DNA of 64,000 nt from Pseudomonas brenneri (lineage in GTDB: Bacteria; Pseudomonadota; Gammaproteobacteria; Pseudomonadales; Pseudomonadaceae): contig NZ_VFIL01000006.1 in the NCBI RefSeq assembly GCF_007858285.1, positions 62,001 to 126,000 of the forward strand, given 5' to 3'. Of the stretch, positions 1 to 9,260 are shown piece by piece. Under the pieces are notes generated by a model. That model searched no databases. It was not told the DNA's origin and saw only the letters and a program-made list of their open reading frames with translations. How positions within the stretch are numbered: position 1 is the stretch's first letter; every line of letters starts with the position of its first letter. The translations under genes were made by a program, and so were the position numbers.

Positions 1-452
1 CCACCCAGCCGCTGCTCAAGCCGTTGCGCCGGGTGATCCCGAGCCTGTTCGGCCTGGACATGTCATCGCTGGTACTGGCGATCCTGGTCCAACTGGCGCT
101 GATGGCCCTGACGCTGTTGCTGACCTACGGCACCACCGGCAACTTCCTGCAACTGATGGTGTGGGCCCTGATCGGCGTGACCGCACTGTTCCTGAAGATT
201 TTCTTCTTTGCCCTGATCATCAGCGTGATCCTGTCCTGGGTCGCACCGGGCAGCCATAACCCTGGCGCCGAACTGGTCAACCAGATCTGCGAGCCCGCCC
301 TGGCGCCGTTCCGCAAGATCCTGCCGAACCTCGGCGGCCTGGATATCTCGCCGATCCTCGCGTTCATGGTGCTCAAGCTCCTGGATATGCTGGTGATCAA
401 CAACCTGGCGGCGATGACCATGATGCCGGACATCCTGCGCCTGCTGATCTGA
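1..452 (+). CDS. YggT family membrane protein, 5' end missing
   Basis: The reading frame is open from base 3 to the TGA at 450-452, so the gene starts before the window. The visible 149 residues begin TQPLLKPLRRVIPS, and P-LRR-IP followed by GLD is the conserved region ahead of a YggT repeat. A hydrophobic stretch of about 60 residues is followed by a second copy of the pattern (PFRKILPNLGGLDISPI). YggT proteins are small inner-membrane proteins with two such repeats, linked to osmotic or ion homeostasis; the exact role is not established. In Pseudomonas the gene commonly lies between proC and metX, which fits metX downstream. An internal TTG at 24 is not a likely start. Confidence 0.85.
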   Translation, partial: TQPLLKPLRRVIPSLFGLDMSSLVLAILVQLALMALTLLLTYGTTGNFLQLMVWALIGVTALFLKIFFFALIISVILSWVAPGSHNPGAELVNQICEPALAPFRKILPNLGGLDISPILAFMVLKLLDMLVINNLAAMTMMPDILRLLI

Positions 453-456
453 CCTT

Positions 457-522
457 TGTAGGAGCCGGCTTGCCGGCGATGGCACCCGCGAAAACGCCAT
501 CGCCGACAAGCCGGCTCCTACA
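457..522. repeat. Short REPIN, GTAGGAGCCGGCTTGCCGGC type
   Basis: Two inverted REP arms (TGTAGGAGCCGGCTTGCCGGCG and its complement) are separated by about 20 bases. The element starts five bases after the YggT stop codon and lies upstream of metX. It is one of three elements with the GCCGGC or GCTGGC arm; its spacer is much shorter than in the roughly 100-bp REPINs elsewhere in the window. Confidence 0.85.
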
Positions 523-614
523 GAAACAAGCCGTCATCAGCCCGGACAAGGTTCGCTTGCCGCTAGCCCCCCCGCTCTTTAGACTTACGCCTCATTTAAA
601 CGAGAGCAGGGTCG

Positions 615-1754
615 ATGCCAGCTGCCTTCCCCCCCGATTCTGTTGGACTGGTCGTGCCCCAAGTGGCGCACTTCAGCGAACCCCTGGCCCTGGCCTGCGG
701 TCGATCGCTGCCGGCCTATGACCTGATCTATGAAACCTACGGCGCGCTGAACGCCACGGCCAGCAATGCCGTGCTGATCTGCCACGCCCTGTCTGGCCAT
801 CATCACGCGGCGGGCTACCACAGCGCCGACGAGCGCAAGCCCGGCTGGTGGGACAGCTGCATCGGCCCCGGCAAGCCCATCGACACCAACAAGTTCTTTG
901 TGGTCAGCCTGAACAACCTCGGCGGCTGCAACGGGTCCACCGGCCCCAGCAGCCTCAACCCGGAGACCGGCAAGCCGTTTGGCGCCGACTTCCCGGTGTT
1001 GACCGTGGAAGACTGGGTGCACAGCCAGGCACGCCTGGCCGACCTGCTCGGTGTACGCCAATGGGCGGCGGTGATCGGCGGCAGCCTGGGCGGCATGCAG
1101 GCGCTGCAATGGACCATCACTTACCCCGACCGTGTGCGCCATTGCCTGGCCATCGCCTCGGCCCCCAAGTTGTCGGCACAGAACATCGCCTTCAACGAAG
1201 TGGCGCGCCAGGCGATCCTCACCGACCCGGAGTTCCACGGCGGTTCGTTCCAGGAAGCGGGCGTGATCCCCAAGCGCGGGCTGATGCTGGCGCGGATGGT
1301 CGGGCACATCACCTACCTGTCGGATGACTCCATGGGCGAGAAATTCGGCCGTGGGCTCAAGAGCGAGAAGCTCAACTACGACTTCCACAGCGTCGAGTTC
1401 CAGGTCGAAAGCTACCTGCGCTATCAGGGCGAGGAGTTCTCCGGGCGTTTCGACGCCAACACCTACCTGCTGATGACCAAGGCCCTGGACTACTTCGACC
1501 CGGCGGCAAACTTTGATGACGACCTGGCGAAAACCTTCGAGGGTGCCAGCGCCAAGTTCTGCGTGATGTCGTTTACCACCGACTGGCGCTTCTCCCCGGC
1601 CCGTTCGCGGGAACTGGTGGATGCGCTGATGGCCGCGCGCAAAGACGTCTGCTACCTGGAGATCGATGCACCGCAAGGCCACGATGCCTTCCTGATCCCG
1701 ATCCCACGTTATTTGCAGGCTTTCAGCAACTACATGAACCGCATTACTTTGTGA
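615..1754 (+). CDS. metX: Homoserine O-acyltransferase (MetX; probably succinyl-transferring)
   Basis: An alpha/beta-hydrolase-fold acyltransferase of 379 residues that activates the hydroxyl of L-homoserine for methionine synthesis in the cytoplasm. The nucleophile elbow GGSLGGMQ places the catalytic Ser at residue 157; the C-terminal TDWRFSP and QGHDAF segments carry the expected Asp and His of the triad. The start has a purine-rich sequence (GAGAGCAGGG) just upstream. metW follows 7 bases later, the usual metXW operon. Pseudomonas MetX enzymes are generally reported to use succinyl-CoA despite belonging to the acetyltransferase family; that donor choice is from family knowledge and not visible here. 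Confidence 0.95.
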   Translation: MPAAFPPDSVGLVVPQVAHFSEPLALACGRSLPAYDLIYETYGALNATASNAVLICHALSGHHHAAGYHSADERKPGWWDSCIGPGKPIDTNKFFVVSLNNLGGCNGSTGPSSLNPETGKPFGADFPVLTVEDWVHSQARLADLLGVRQWAAVIGGSLGGMQALQWTITYPDRVRHCLAIASAPKLSAQNIAFNEVARQAILTDPEFHGGSFQEAGVIPKRGLMLARMVGHITYLSDDSMGEKFGRGLKSEKLNYDFHSVEFQVESYLRYQGEEFSGRFDANTYLLMTKALDYFDPAANFDDDLAKTFEGASAKFCVMSFTTDWRFSPARSRELVDALMAARKDVCYLEIDAPQGHDAFLIPIPRYLQAFSNYMNRITL

Positions 1755-1761
1755 GAACGCC

Positions 1762-2382
1762 ATGAGAGCCGACCTGGAAATCATCCAAGACTGGATCCCC
1801 GCCGGCAGCCGCGTGCTCGACCTCGGTTGCGGCGATGGCGAACTGCTGAGCTGGCTGCGCGACAACAAGCAAGTCACCGGCTATGGCCTGGAAAACGACC
1901 CGGACAACATCGCCCAGTGCGTGGCCAAGGGCATCAACGTGATCGAGCAAGACCTGGACAAGGGCCTGGGCAACTTTGCCAGCAACAGCTTCGATATCGT
2001 GGTGATGACCCAGGCCCTGCAGGCCGTGCACTACCCGGATCGGATCCTCGACGAAATGTTGCGTGTCGGCCGCCAGTGCATCATTACCTTCCCTAACTTC
2101 GGCCACTGGCGCTGCCGCTGGTACCTGGCCACCAAGGGCCGGATGCCAGTGTCGGACTTCCTGCCATACACCTGGTACAACACACCGAACATTCACTTCT
2201 GCACCTTCGAGGATTTCGAAGCACTGTGCAGCGGGCGCGAAGCCAAAGTGATCAACCGCCTTGCCGTCGATCAACAGCACCGCCACGGCTGGGCGAGTAA
2301 GCTATGGCCTAATCTTTTAGGTGAGATCGGGATTTATCGGGTCAGCAGTCCCGGCCTGACCGACCATCAGATTGCCGTCTAA
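1762..2382 (+). CDS. metW: MetW, methionine biosynthesis methyltransferase-like protein
   Basis: A 206-residue class I SAM-methyltransferase-like protein. The AdoMet-binding motif VLDLGCGDGELL lies at about residues 19-30, and the later FPNFGHWRCR and YNTPNIHFCT segments are typical of MetW. It is found next to metX in many proteobacteria and is thought to support MetX activity; its biochemical role is less certain than that of MetX. The gene starts 7 bases after metX with ATG in a compact operon. A DUF4426 gene follows 21 bases downstream. Confidence 0.95.
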   Translation: MRADLEIIQDWIPAGSRVLDLGCGDGELLSWLRDNKQVTGYGLENDPDNIAQCVAKGINVIEQDLDKGLGNFASNSFDIVVMTQALQAVHYPDRILDEMLRVGRQCIITFPNFGHWRCRWYLATKGRMPVSDFLPYTWYNTPNIHFCTFEDFEALCSGREAKVINRLAVDQQHRHGWASKLWPNLLGEIGIYRVSSPGLTDHQIAV

Positions 2383-2403
2383 CCATTTTCGAGGAGGACG
2401 ATC

Positions 2404-2838
2404 ATGAGTCGCCTGGCTATTTTTCTACTCACCGCCTGCCTGGGCGCCAGTGCCATGGCCGCCGGCCCTATCGACAGTAACCGGCAGAAGGCGTTTGGTG
2501 ATATCACCGTGCACTACAGCACCTTCACCTCCAGCTTCCTGCAACCCGAGACGGCCCAGGCTGTAGGCGTGGTGCGCAGCAAGAACAAGGGCATGATCAA
2601 CGTCTCGGTGATCAAGGGTGTCGAGCCCGTGGCGGCGCAAGTGACCGGCACGATCAAGGACTTGACCGGCAAGAGTGAAATGCTGACCTTCAAGCAAATC
2701 ACTGAAAAAGGCGCGATCTACTACCTCGCCCCCTACTCAGTGCCGCAGCAGGAATTCCGCACCTTTACCATCAATGTTGAAACCGGCGGCAAGGCCCACG
2801 GTTTCAGTTTCACCCAAGAACTGTTCCCGGCCGAATAA
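2404..2838 (+). CDS. DUF4426 domain-containing exported protein
   Basis: A 144-residue protein with a clear Sec signal peptide ([20 protein letters not shown], cleavage likely after residue 20). The mature domain contains [12 protein letters not shown] and ends [11 protein letters not shown], resembling the small periplasmic DUF4426 family found beside metXW and rdgB in Pseudomonas. The function is unknown. A strong Shine-Dalgarno sequence (GAGGAGG) lies 8 bases before the ATG. The stop codon overlaps the rdgB start by one base (TAATG), so the two are probably translationally coupled. Confidence 0.85.
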   Translation: MSRLAIFLLTACLGASAMAAGPIDSNRQKAFGDITVHYSTFTSSFLQPETAQAVGVVRSKNKGMINVSVIKGVEPVAAQVTGTIKDLTGKSEMLTFKQITEKGAIYYLAPYSVPQQEFRTFTINVETGGKAHGFSFTQELFPAE

Positions 2839-3431
2839 TGAACCTGACACAACTCGTACTGGCCAGCCATAACGCCGGCAAACTCAAGGAACTCCAGGCC
2901 ATGCTCGGCGAATCGGTGCAATTGCGCTCGATTGGCGAGTTCAGCCAGGTGGAACCGGAAGAAACCGGCCTGTCGTTCGTTGAAAACGCCATCCTCAAGG
3001 CCCGCAATGCCGCGCGCATTTCCGGCCTGCCGGCATTGGCCGACGATTCTGGCCTGGCCGTGGACTTTCTTGGCGGCGCGCCCGGCATCTACTCGGCGCG
3101 TTATGCCGACGGCAAAGGCGATGCGGCGAACAATGCCAAGTTGCTGGACGCTCTCAAGGATGTACCAGAGGCGATGCGTGGCGCGCAGTTCGTCTGCGTG
3201 CTGGCCCTTGTGCGGCATGCCGACGACCCGCTGCCGATCCTCTGCGAAGGCTTGTGGCACGGGCGCATCCTGCATGCGGCCAGTGGCGAGCATGGGTTTG
3301 GCTATGACCCGCTGTTCTGGGTGCCGGAGCGCAAAGTCTCCAGCGCCGAACTGAGCCCCGCCGACAAGAACCAGATCAGCCACCGCGCCCGTGCAATGGA
3401 TTTGCTGCGCCAGCGCCTGGGCTTGAAATGA
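2838..3431 (+). CDS. rdgB: dITP/XTP pyrophosphatase (non-canonical purine NTPase)
   Basis: A cytoplasmic housecleaning enzyme that hydrolyses dITP, ITP and XTP to monophosphates and so keeps deaminated purines out of DNA and RNA. At 197 residues it has the family length. It begins with the substrate-binding motif [10 protein letters not shown] (residues 10-19), has the catalytic acidic segment [11 protein letters not shown] near residue 70, and has [12 protein letters not shown] near residue 155 and SHRARA near the C-terminus. The ATG overlaps the preceding stop by one base and the TGA overlaps the hemW ATG by four bases, so rdgB sits in a coupled operon. Confidence 0.97.
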   Translation: MNLTQLVLASHNAGKLKELQAMLGESVQLRSIGEFSQVEPEETGLSFVENAILKARNAARISGLPALADDSGLAVDFLGGAPGIYSARYADGKGDAANNAKLLDALKDVPEAMRGAQFVCVLALVRHADDPLPILCEGLWHGRILHAASGEHGFGYDPLFWVPERKVSSAELSPADKNQISHRARAMDLLRQRLGLK

Positions 3432-4630
3432 CCCACGACACCCCGGCGCTGCCGCTGATCCACGGCGGCGCGCAAACACCTCGGGCGGCCCTGCCAGTGC
3501 TGCCGCCCCTGGCGCTGTACATCCACATCCCGTGGTGCGTGCGCAAATGCCCTTATTGCGACTTCAACTCCCACACCGCCAGCCCGGTGTTGCCGGAAGA
3601 AGAGTACGTCGACGCACTGTTGGCGGACCTCGACCAGGATCTGCACGCGGTATATGGCCGTGAGTTGAGCTCGATTTTCTTTGGTGGCGGTACGCCAAGC
3701 TTGTTCAGCGCCGCGGCATTGGGCCGGCTGCTCAAGGGCGTCGAACAACGTATCCCGTTTACCAGCGATATCGAAATCACCCTGGAAGCCAATCCCGGCA
3801 CCTTCGAACAAGAGAAGTTCGTGGCTTATCGCAAGCTGGGGATCAATCGCCTGTCCATCGGTATCCAGAGCTTCCAGCAGGAAAAACTCAAGGCCCTGGG
3901 CCGCATCCACAATGGCGATGAGGCCGTAAGAGCCGCCGGCATGGCGCGCCAGGCCGGTTTCGACAACTTCAACCTGGACCTGATGCACGGCTTGCCCGAT
4001 CAGTCCCTGGACGATGCGCTGGGCGACCTGCGCCAGGCCATCGCCCTCAAGCCGACCCATCTGTCGTGGTACCAACTGACCCTGGAACCCAACACAGTGT
4101 TCTGGAACCAGCCGCCGACGCTGCCGGAAGACGACACCCTGTGGGATATCCAGGAAGCCGGCCAGGCCCTGCTCGCCGAACACGGTTACGCCCAATATGA
4201 AGTCTCGGCCTACGCCCAGCCGGACCGGCCCGCGCGGCATAACCTCAACTACTGGAGCTTTGGCGACTTTATCGGCATCGGTGCCGGTGCCCACGGCAAG
4301 CTCAGCCATCCAGACGGGCGCATCGTGCGCACCTGGAAGACTCGCGCACCGAAGGACTACCTCAACCCGGCCAAAAGCTTTCAGGCAGGCATGAAAGAGC
4401 TGACCAACGAAGAGTTGCCCTTCGAGTTCCTGATGAACGCCCTGCGCCTTACCGACGGCGTTGAGGCCAGTCTTTACGCCGAACGCACCGGCCTGGACCT
4501 GGCCAGCCTGGATGAGTCCCGGCGCGAGGCAGAACAAAGTGGCTTATTGCAGGTCGAACCGTCACGCCTGGCGGCCACCGACCGTGGGCAACTCTTTCTC
4601 AATGACCTGCTGCAGAAGTTTTTGAGCTGA
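3428..4630 (+). CDS. hemW: HemW, radical SAM haem chaperone
   Basis: A 400-residue radical SAM protein of the HemN/HemW family. The [4Fe-4S] motif is [14 protein letters not shown] (CxxxCxxC, about residues 36-50), and FFGGGTPSL follows near residue 80. The N-terminal extension lacks the additional features of coproporphyrinogen oxidase HemN, so HemW is the better call; HemW proteins bind haem and are thought to insert it into target proteins. The ATG overlaps the rdgB stop in ATGA. Older databases often label this gene as oxygen-independent coproporphyrinogen III oxidase. Confidence 0.93.
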   Translation: MTHDTPALPLIHGGAQTPRAALPVLPPLALYIHIPWCVRKCPYCDFNSHTASPVLPEEEYVDALLADLDQDLHAVYGRELSSIFFGGGTPSLFSAAALGRLLKGVEQRIPFTSDIEITLEANPGTFEQEKFVAYRKLGINRLSIGIQSFQQEKLKALGRIHNGDEAVRAAGMARQAGFDNFNLDLMHGLPDQSLDDALGDLRQAIALKPTHLSWYQLTLEPNTVFWNQPPTLPEDDTLWDIQEAGQALLAEHGYAQYEVSAYAQPDRPARHNLNYWSFGDFIGIGAGAHGKLSHPDGRIVRTWKTRAPKDYLNPAKSFQAGMKELTNEELPFEFLMNALRLTDGVEASLYAERTGLDLASLDESRREAEQSGLLQVEPSRLAATDRGQLFLNDLLQKFLS

Positions 4631-4648
4631 TCGCTCTAAGGAAATCCC

Positions 4649-4972
4649 ATGGATCTGGTACTCGACCTGCTTGCCACCGTATCCCGCTGGAGCCGCAGTA
4701 ACCTGTCAGAAATATCCCTGGCGCTCGTCGGCTGCCTGCTGGTGCTGTTTGGCGCCGACATCAAGGGCTGGGTCGAAGCACGCCTGGGCAACATCGCCGG
4801 CGCCTTGCGCGTACCGTTGATGGCGCTGCTGTGCATGATCGGCAGCGGTGCTGCGTTGATCTACGCCACGCCGTGGATTGTGCGGGGGTTGAGCCAGTTT
4901 AATAACTACAGTTTGGCGCCGGTGTTGTTGGTGGTGCTGGTGCTGATTGGCGTGGTTGCCGACCGCCGCTGA
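4649..4972 (+). CDS. DUF3392 family small membrane protein
   Basis: A 107-residue protein with about three hydrophobic segments: residues 20-38 (ISLALVGCLLVLFGADI), 53-75 and 84-104. The layout matches the small inner-membrane DUF3392 family next to hemW in pseudomonads. The function is unknown. It starts 18 bases after hemW with TAAGGAAAT upstream as ribosome binding site, so it is probably the last gene of the operon. A REPIN follows 22 bases after its stop. Confidence 0.75.
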   Translation: MDLVLDLLATVSRWSRSNLSEISLALVGCLLVLFGADIKGWVEARLGNIAGALRVPLMALLCMIGSGAALIYATPWIVRGLSQFNNYSLAPVLLVVLVLIGVVADRR

Positions 4973-4994
4973 CCAAAAGCCCAACACCAAAAAA

Positions 4995-5097
4995 CTGTAG
5001 GAGCGAGATTGCTCGCGAAGAACGTTAACGATAACGCAGAGCTATCAGGTAGCCCGCGTCGCCTGTCCGTTTTTCGCGAGCAAGCTCGCTCCTACAG
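4995..5097. repeat. REPIN, GCGAGC(T/A)TTGCTCGC family
   Basis: Two inverted REP arms (CTGTAGGAGCGAGATTGCTCGCGAA and CGCGAGCAAGCTCGCTCCTACAG) flank a spacer with AACGATAACGCAG. It lies between the convergent DUF3392 gene and trmB. One arm has an A in place of the usual C in the loop-side sequence. Confidence 0.9.
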
Positions 5098-5124
5098 TTG
5101 ATCGCATTTCAGTCTTCTAGCTGA

Positions 5125-5850
5125 TCAAGCCAGCTTTTCGAACTTCAAATCCCAAACCCCATGCCCCAACCGCTCGCCACGACGCTCGAACTTGGTGATC
5201 GGGCGCTCGGCCGGGCGTGGCACACATTGGCCGTCTTCGGCCAGGTTGCGGTAGCCAGGGGCGACGTTCATCACTTCCAGCATGTACTCCGCGTAGGGTT
5301 CCCAGTCGGTGGCCATGTGCAGGATGCCGCCCACTTTCAGCTTGCTGCGCACCAGTTCCGCGAAGGAGGCCTGGACGATACGGCGCTTGTGGTGACGGCT
5401 CTTGTGCCACGGATCCGGGAAAAACAGCATCAGGCGGTCGAGGCTGTTGTCGGCGATGCAGCGGTTGAGCACTTCAATCGCGTCGCAGTCGTAGACCCGC
5501 AGGTTTTTCAAGCCTTGGGTCAGCACGCCGTTAAGCAATGCGCCCACGCCCGGACGGTGCACTTCGACACCGATAAAGTCTTGCTCGGGCGCAGCTGCGG
5601 CCATTTCCAGCAGGGAATGGCCCATGCCGAAGCCGATTTCCAGGGAGCGCGGGGCCGAGCGGCCAAACACCTGGTCAAAGTCCACCGGCGCATCGGCCAG
5701 GGGCAGGACGAACAGCGGCGTGCCTTGTTCCAGGCCCTTTTGCTGGCCTTCAGTCATGCGCCCGGCACGCATCACAAAACTCTTGATGCGGCGGTGCTTG
5801 GACTCGTCGCCTTCTTCCACGGGGTTCGGCGTTTCGTTTGATTCAGTCAT
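5125..5850 (-). CDS. trmB: tRNA (guanine46-N7)-methyltransferase
   Basis: Transfers a methyl group from SAM to N7 of G46 in the variable loop of tRNA. The 241-residue protein has the AdoMet motif [15 protein letters not shown] (about residues 69-83), the [15 protein letters not shown] signature near residue 145, and the C-terminal [17 protein letters not shown] typical of TrmB. The ATG at 5850 is preferred over the TTG one codon upstream. It begins 9 bases after thiG, so it probably reads from the thiS-thiG transcript, an arrangement also found in other pseudomonads. Confidence 0.96.
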   Translation of the reverse strand: MTESNETPNPVEEGDESKHRRIKSFVMRAGRMTEGQQKGLEQGTPLFVLPLADAPVDFDQVFGRSAPRSLEIGFGMGHSLLEMAAAAPEQDFIGVEVHRPGVGALLNGVLTQGLKNLRVYDCDAIEVLNRCIADNSLDRLMLFFPDPWHKSRHHKRRIVQASFAELVRSKLKVGGILHMATDWEPYAEYMLEVMNVAPGYRNLAEDGQCVPRPAERPITKFERRGERLGHGVWDLKFEKLA

Positions 5851-5859
5851 CAATGGCTC

Positions 5860-6654
5860 TTACTTGATCAGACCATCCAGCGGCGAGGAGGCGCTGGCGT
5901 AAAGTTTTTTCGGCATGCGACCGGCGAGGTACGCCAGGCGGCCGGCGACAATCGCGTGTTTCATGGCTTCGGCCATCATGATCGGCTGTTGCGCGTTGGC
6001 GATGGCCGAGTTCATCAGCACCGCTTCGCAGCCCAGCTCCATGGCAATGGTAGCGTCGGACGCGGTACCGACACCCGCGTCCACCAACACCGGGATCTTG
6101 GCTTCTTCGAGGATGATCTGCAGGTTGTACGGGTTGCAGATCCCCAGGCCAGTACCGATCAGACCGGCCAGCGGCATGACCGCGATGCAGCCGATCTCGG
6201 CCAGTTGGCGGGCGATGATCGGGTCATCGCTGGTGTAGACCATCACGTCGAAACCTTCCTTGACCAGGGTTTCGGCGGCCTTGAGGGTTTCGATCACGTT
6301 GGGGAACAGGGTTTTCTGATCCGCCAGCACTTCCAGCTTCACCAGGTTGTGACCGTCGAGCAGCTCACGGGCCAGGCGGCAGGTGCGCACGGCTTCGATG
6401 GCGTCGTAGCAACCGGCGGTGTTCGGCAGGATGGTGTAGCGGTCCGGCGGCAGGATATCCAGCAGGTTCGGTTCGCCCGGGTTCTGGCCGATGTTGGTGC
6501 GGCGCACGGCTACCGTCACGATCTCGGCGCCCGAGGCTTCGATAGCCAGGCGGGTTTCTTCCATGTCACGGTACTTGCCGGTGCCTACCAGCAAACGCGA
6601 CTGGTAGGTACGACCGGCCAGGACGAAGGGCTTGTCGCTACGAACGATGCTCAT
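5860..6654 (-). CDS. thiG: Thiazole synthase ThiG
   Basis: Forms the thiazole phosphate moiety of thiamine from deoxyxylulose phosphate, dehydroglycine and the ThiS thiocarboxylate. The protein is 264 residues, a TIM-barrel family of that size. The Schiff-base Lys is in [10 protein letters not shown] near residue 98; GLIGTGLGI and [10 protein letters not shown] are conserved phosphate-binding turns. The ATG at 6654 with AGGATTTCCC upstream is chosen over a start five codons earlier. thiS lies 55 bases upstream in the same direction. Confidence 0.97.
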   Translation of the reverse strand: MSIVRSDKPFVLAGRTYQSRLLVGTGKYRDMEETRLAIEASGAEIVTVAVRRTNIGQNPGEPNLLDILPPDRYTILPNTAGCYDAIEAVRTCRLARELLDGHNLVKLEVLADQKTLFPNVIETLKAAETLVKEGFDVMVYTSDDPIIARQLAEIGCIAVMPLAGLIGTGLGICNPYNLQIILEEAKIPVLVDAGVGTASDATIAMELGCEAVLMNSAIANAQQPIMMAEAMKHAIVAGRLAYLAGRMPKKLYASASSPLDGLIK

Positions 6655-6709
6655 GGGAAATCCTCGCAATGGGTTGAGGTTCTGCAGAATCCGGATACGT
6701 GCCGGCAGG

Positions 6710-6910
6710 CTAGCCGCCGCCGATGGCGTGGACCACTTCGACCTGGTCGCCTTCGGCGAGGGCGGTGTCGGGGTGCTGGCTACGCGGGACGATATCCTGG
6801 TTGAGCTCCACTGCGACGCGACGTCCGGTCAGTTCCAGACGGGCCAGCAGGGCCGCGACGGTTTCACCGTCGGGCAGTTCATAGGGTTCGCCGTTCAACT
6901 GAATGCGCAT
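6710..6910 (-). CDS. thiS: Sulfur carrier protein ThiS
   Basis: A 66-residue ubiquitin-like sulfur carrier that ends in the required Gly-Gly (HAIGGG); its C-terminal thiocarboxylate donates sulfur to ThiG. The start [18 protein letters not shown] fits the family and gives the normal length; an in-frame start 11 codons upstream would add an unrelated tail. It is the first gene of thiS-thiG-trmB. No TPP riboswitch could be recognised in the 78 bases between it and the DUF423 gene. Confidence 0.95.
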   Translation of the reverse strand: MRIQLNGEPYELPDGETVAALLARLELTGRRVAVELNQDIVPRSQHPDTALAEGDQVEVVHAIGGG

Positions 6911-6988
6911 GCCAGGGCCGCCATCGTTTTTAGGGGCCAGCATTCTAGCCTGATCATGACCTGAAGGTCAGCTACAAGCGTCAAGCGG

Positions 6989-7360
6989 TCATTGCAGGCG
7001 CCAGGCGGCCAGGCCAAGGCATAGCCAGCCGATCAGGAACGCCAGGCCGCCGAACGGGGTGATGATCCCCAGCTTGCCGATGCCGATGGTGGTCAGCAGA
7101 TACAGGCTGCCGGAGAACAGCAGGATACCGATGGTAAACGACACCCCGGCCCACATCACCAGGCGCCCGGGCAGGTGCGCGGCCAGCAAGGCCACGCCAA
7201 ACAAGGCCAGGGCGTGTACCAACTGATAGGTCACGCCAGTGTGGAAAATCGCCAGGTATTCAGCACTCAGGCTTTTTTTCAGGCCGTGGGCGGCAAATGC
7301 GCCGAGGGCAACACCGGTAAAACCGAAAAAAGCCGCCAACATCAGAAAGCCACGCAGCAT
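6989..7360 (-). CDS. DUF423 family small membrane protein
   Basis: A 123-residue protein with four predicted membrane segments: about residues 5-25, 45-63, 70-90 and 97-118. The motif GAFGAHGL, here read as GAFAAHGLKK after the first helix, and TGVTYQLVHAL are hallmarks of the DUF423 (YgdD) family. The function is unknown. It precedes thiS by 78 bases on the same strand and is divergent from mtgA. Confidence 0.85.
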   Translation of the reverse strand: MLRGFLMLAAFFGFTGVALGAFAAHGLKKSLSAEYLAIFHTGVTYQLVHALALFGVALLAAHLPGRLVMWAGVSFTIGILLFSGSLYLLTTIGIGKLGIITPFGGLAFLIGWLCLGLAAWRLQ

Positions 7361-7395
7361 GAGGAACTCCAGTCAGACTCATTGGACAGGGTCTG

Positions 7396-7401
7396 TATAA
7401 T
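7396..7401 (+). promoter_or_regulatory. Candidate -10 element for mtgA
   Basis: A perfect TATAAT stands 33 bases before the mtgA ATG. The matching -35 at 17-base spacing would be TCAGAC, which is weak. No other promoter is evident in the 74-base divergent gap. Confidence 0.3.
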
Positions 7402-7434
7402 GGCCCGCTCAACGGGTTCGGCCAAGCCATCTCT

Positions 7435-8157
7435 ATGCTGCGTGTCCTCTTCAGTCGTTTTCTCAAAGTCGTGAAATGGTTTGTCATCGGCAGTATTTTG
7501 CTGGTGCTGCTGTTTCGTGTAGTACCGCCGCCGTTCACTGCGCTGATGATCGAACGCAAGATCGAATCCTGGGTCGACGGCGAGCCCATCGACCTGCAAC
7601 GCACCTGGGTGCCGTGGGATGAGATCTCCGACGACCTGAAAGTGGCGGTCATGGCCGGCGAAGACCAGCGCTTCCCCCAGCACTGGGGCTTTGATTTCGG
7701 CGCGATCCAGGCCGCCCTGCTGCATAACGAGCGCGGCGGCTCGATTCGCGGCGCCAGCACGCTGAGCCAGCAGGTGTCGAAAAACCTTTTCTTATGGGCC
7801 GGCCGCAGTTATTTGCGCAAGGGCCTGGAAGCCTGGTTTACCGGACTGATCGAAATCCTGTGGCCCAAGCAGCGGATTCTTGAGGTGTACCTCAATAGCG
7901 TGGAATGGGATGAAGGGGTGTTTGGCGCAGAAGCGGCGGCTCGGCACCACTTTGGGGTGAGTGCCAAGGGGCTTTCGCGGCAGCAGGCCAGCTATCTGGC
8001 GGCGGTGCTGCCTAACCCGCGGGTGTGGAGTGCCAGCCACCCGACGGCATATGTGGCGCGGCGGGCGGCGTGGATTCGTCAGCAGATGGGGCAGTTGGGC
8101 GGTACAGGCTATTTGAATGAGCTGAACAAAACACGTCAGGCGCCGTGGTCAAACTGA
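7435..8157 (+). CDS. mtgA: Monofunctional peptidoglycan glycosyltransferase MtgA
   Basis: Polymerises lipid II into glycan strands at the periplasmic face of the inner membrane, without a transpeptidase domain. The 240-residue protein has one N-terminal anchor (about residues 12-30, FVIGSILLVLLF) and a GT51 domain. The catalytic region reads MAGEDQRFPQHWGFD (Glu near residue 78), followed by RGASTLSQQVSKNLFLW, the second conserved GT51 motif, and then EIYLN-like LEVYLNSVEW. A TATAAT sequence is 33 bases upstream. Confidence 0.96.
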   Translation: MLRVLFSRFLKVVKWFVIGSILLVLLFRVVPPPFTALMIERKIESWVDGEPIDLQRTWVPWDEISDDLKVAVMAGEDQRFPQHWGFDFGAIQAALLHNERGGSIRGASTLSQQVSKNLFLWAGRSYLRKGLEAWFTGLIEILWPKQRILEVYLNSVEWDEGVFGAEAAARHHFGVSAKGLSRQQASYLAAVLPNPRVWSASHPTAYVARRAAWIRQQMGQLGGTGYLNELNKTRQAPWSN

Positions 8158-8171
8158 CACCACACAAAACC

Positions 8172-8201
8172 AAATGTGGGAGTAAGCCCGCTCTCACATT
8201 T
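8172..8201. repeat. Degenerate REP hairpin behind mtgA
   Basis: AAATGTGGGAG and CTCTCACATTT pair over about ten bases around an 8-base loop and are followed by a T run (ATTTTTG). The arm sequence matches the GTGGGAG REP type. It begins 14 bases after the mtgA stop and could act as its terminator; that role is inferred. Confidence 0.6.
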
Positions 8202-8240
8202 TTGTGACCGCGCTATATTTGAGGTTGTCGACTGCAAACA

Positions 8241-8275
8241 AAAATGCCCCGATCTTTCGATCGGGGCATTTTTTT
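8241..8275. terminator. Bidirectional rho-independent terminator between mtgA and rpoH
   Basis: An 11-bp perfect stem (ATGCCCCGATC, 8244-8254, with GATCGGGGCAT, 8259-8269) has a 4-base loop. It has a T run on the plus side and an A run before the left arm, so it works as a terminator in both directions. It lies between the convergent mtgA and rpoH genes. Confidence 0.93.
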
Positions 8276-8291
8276 GGCCATTCGCTGCGTG

Positions 8292-9146
8292 TTAGGCGGC
8301 GATCGACAGTTTCAGCTTGTTCATCGCGCTTTTCTCAAGCTGACGAATCCGCTCGGCCGACACGTTGTACTTCTGGGCCAGGTCATGCAGCGTGGCTTTT
8401 TCTTCTGCCAGCCAGCGCTGGTAGAGAATGTCACGACTGCGGTCGTCCAGCACTTCCAGCGCTTCGTGCAGGTTGTGGTTGGAGTTGTCGCTCCAGTCGG
8501 CATCTTCCAGTTGACGCGCCGGATCGTACCGGTGGTCTTCCAGATAGTTGGCCGGCGATTGGAAAGCACTGTCGTCGTCCGCTTCGGCGGCCGGGTCGAA
8601 GGCCATGTCATGGCCGGTCAGGCGACTTTCCATCTCGCGCACTTCCCGCGGCTCCACGCCGAGGCTTTCCGCCACACGGTGGACTTCCTCGTTGTTCAGC
8701 CACGCCAGGCGTTTTTTCTGGCTGCGCAGGTTGAAGAACAGCTTGCGCTGGGCCTTGGTGGTCGCGACTTTCACAATGCGCCAGTTGCGCAGGATGAACT
8801 CGTGAATCTCCGCCTTGATCCAGTGCACGGCGAACGACACCAGACGCACGCCCATTTCCGGGTTGAAGCGCTTTACAGCCTTCATCAGGCCGACGTTGCC
8901 TTCCTGGATCAGGTCAGCCTGGGCCAGGCCGTAGCCGCTATAGCTACGGGCGATATGTACGACAAAACGCAGGTGGGCGAGCACCATCTGCCGAGCCGCC
9001 CCCAAATCCTGCTCATAATAGAGACTCTCGGCCAGTTCACGCTCCTGCTCGGGCGTCAGCAAAGGAATGCTGTTGACCGTGTGCACATAGGCTTCCAGGT
9101 TCGCGCCTGGGACCAGAGCATAAGCAGGTTGCAAAGAAGTGGTCAT
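8292..9146 (-). CDS. rpoH: RNA polymerase sigma-32 factor RpoH
   Basis: Heat-shock sigma factor, 284 residues, the family length. Region 2 carries [17 protein letters not shown] (core and -10 recognition). The RpoH-box equivalent [13 protein letters not shown] lies near residue 130. The C-terminal region 4 helix-turn-helix reads [19 protein letters not shown]. The ATG at 9146 with GGAGG nine bases upstream is chosen; a longer frame adds 24 unrelated residues. The gene lies downstream of ftsX on the same strand but has its own AlgU-type promoter in the 114-base gap. Confidence 0.98.
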   Translation of the reverse strand: MTTSLQPAYALVPGANLEAYVHTVNSIPLLTPEQERELAESLYYEQDLGAARQMVLAHLRFVVHIARSYSGYGLAQADLIQEGNVGLMKAVKRFNPEMGVRLVSFAVHWIKAEIHEFILRNWRIVKVATTKAQRKLFFNLRSQKKRLAWLNNEEVHRVAESLGVEPREVREMESRLTGHDMAFDPAAEADDDSAFQSPANYLEDHRYDPARQLEDADWSDNSNHNLHEALEVLDDRSRDILYQRWLAEEKATLHDLAQKYNVSAERIRQLEKSAMNKLKLSIAA

Positions 9147-9195
9147 ACGAAAAAACCTCCGACTCACATAACTCGTGCAGTTCAGCACTGCGAAA

Positions 9196-9222
9196 ATTGA
9201 CCGGAAACCGTAGGACAAGTTC
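9196..9222 (-). promoter_or_regulatory. AlgU (sigma-22/RpoE)-type promoter of rpoH
   Basis: On the minus strand GAACTT (9222-9217) is followed after exactly 16 bases by TCAAT (9200-9196), close to the AlgU consensus GAACTT-N16/17-TCTGA. It is about 50 bases upstream of the rpoH start codon. AlgU control of rpoH is described in P. aeruginosa, which supports the call. Confidence 0.6.
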
Positions 9223-9260
9223 CCTATAAACGCTGAAAGGTCAATACAAGCAAAAAGACA

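Noticed and set aside
6911..6988. TPP riboswitch before thiS
   Set aside because: Only 78 bases are available and the conserved THI-box sequences (e.g. CTGAGA) are not found.
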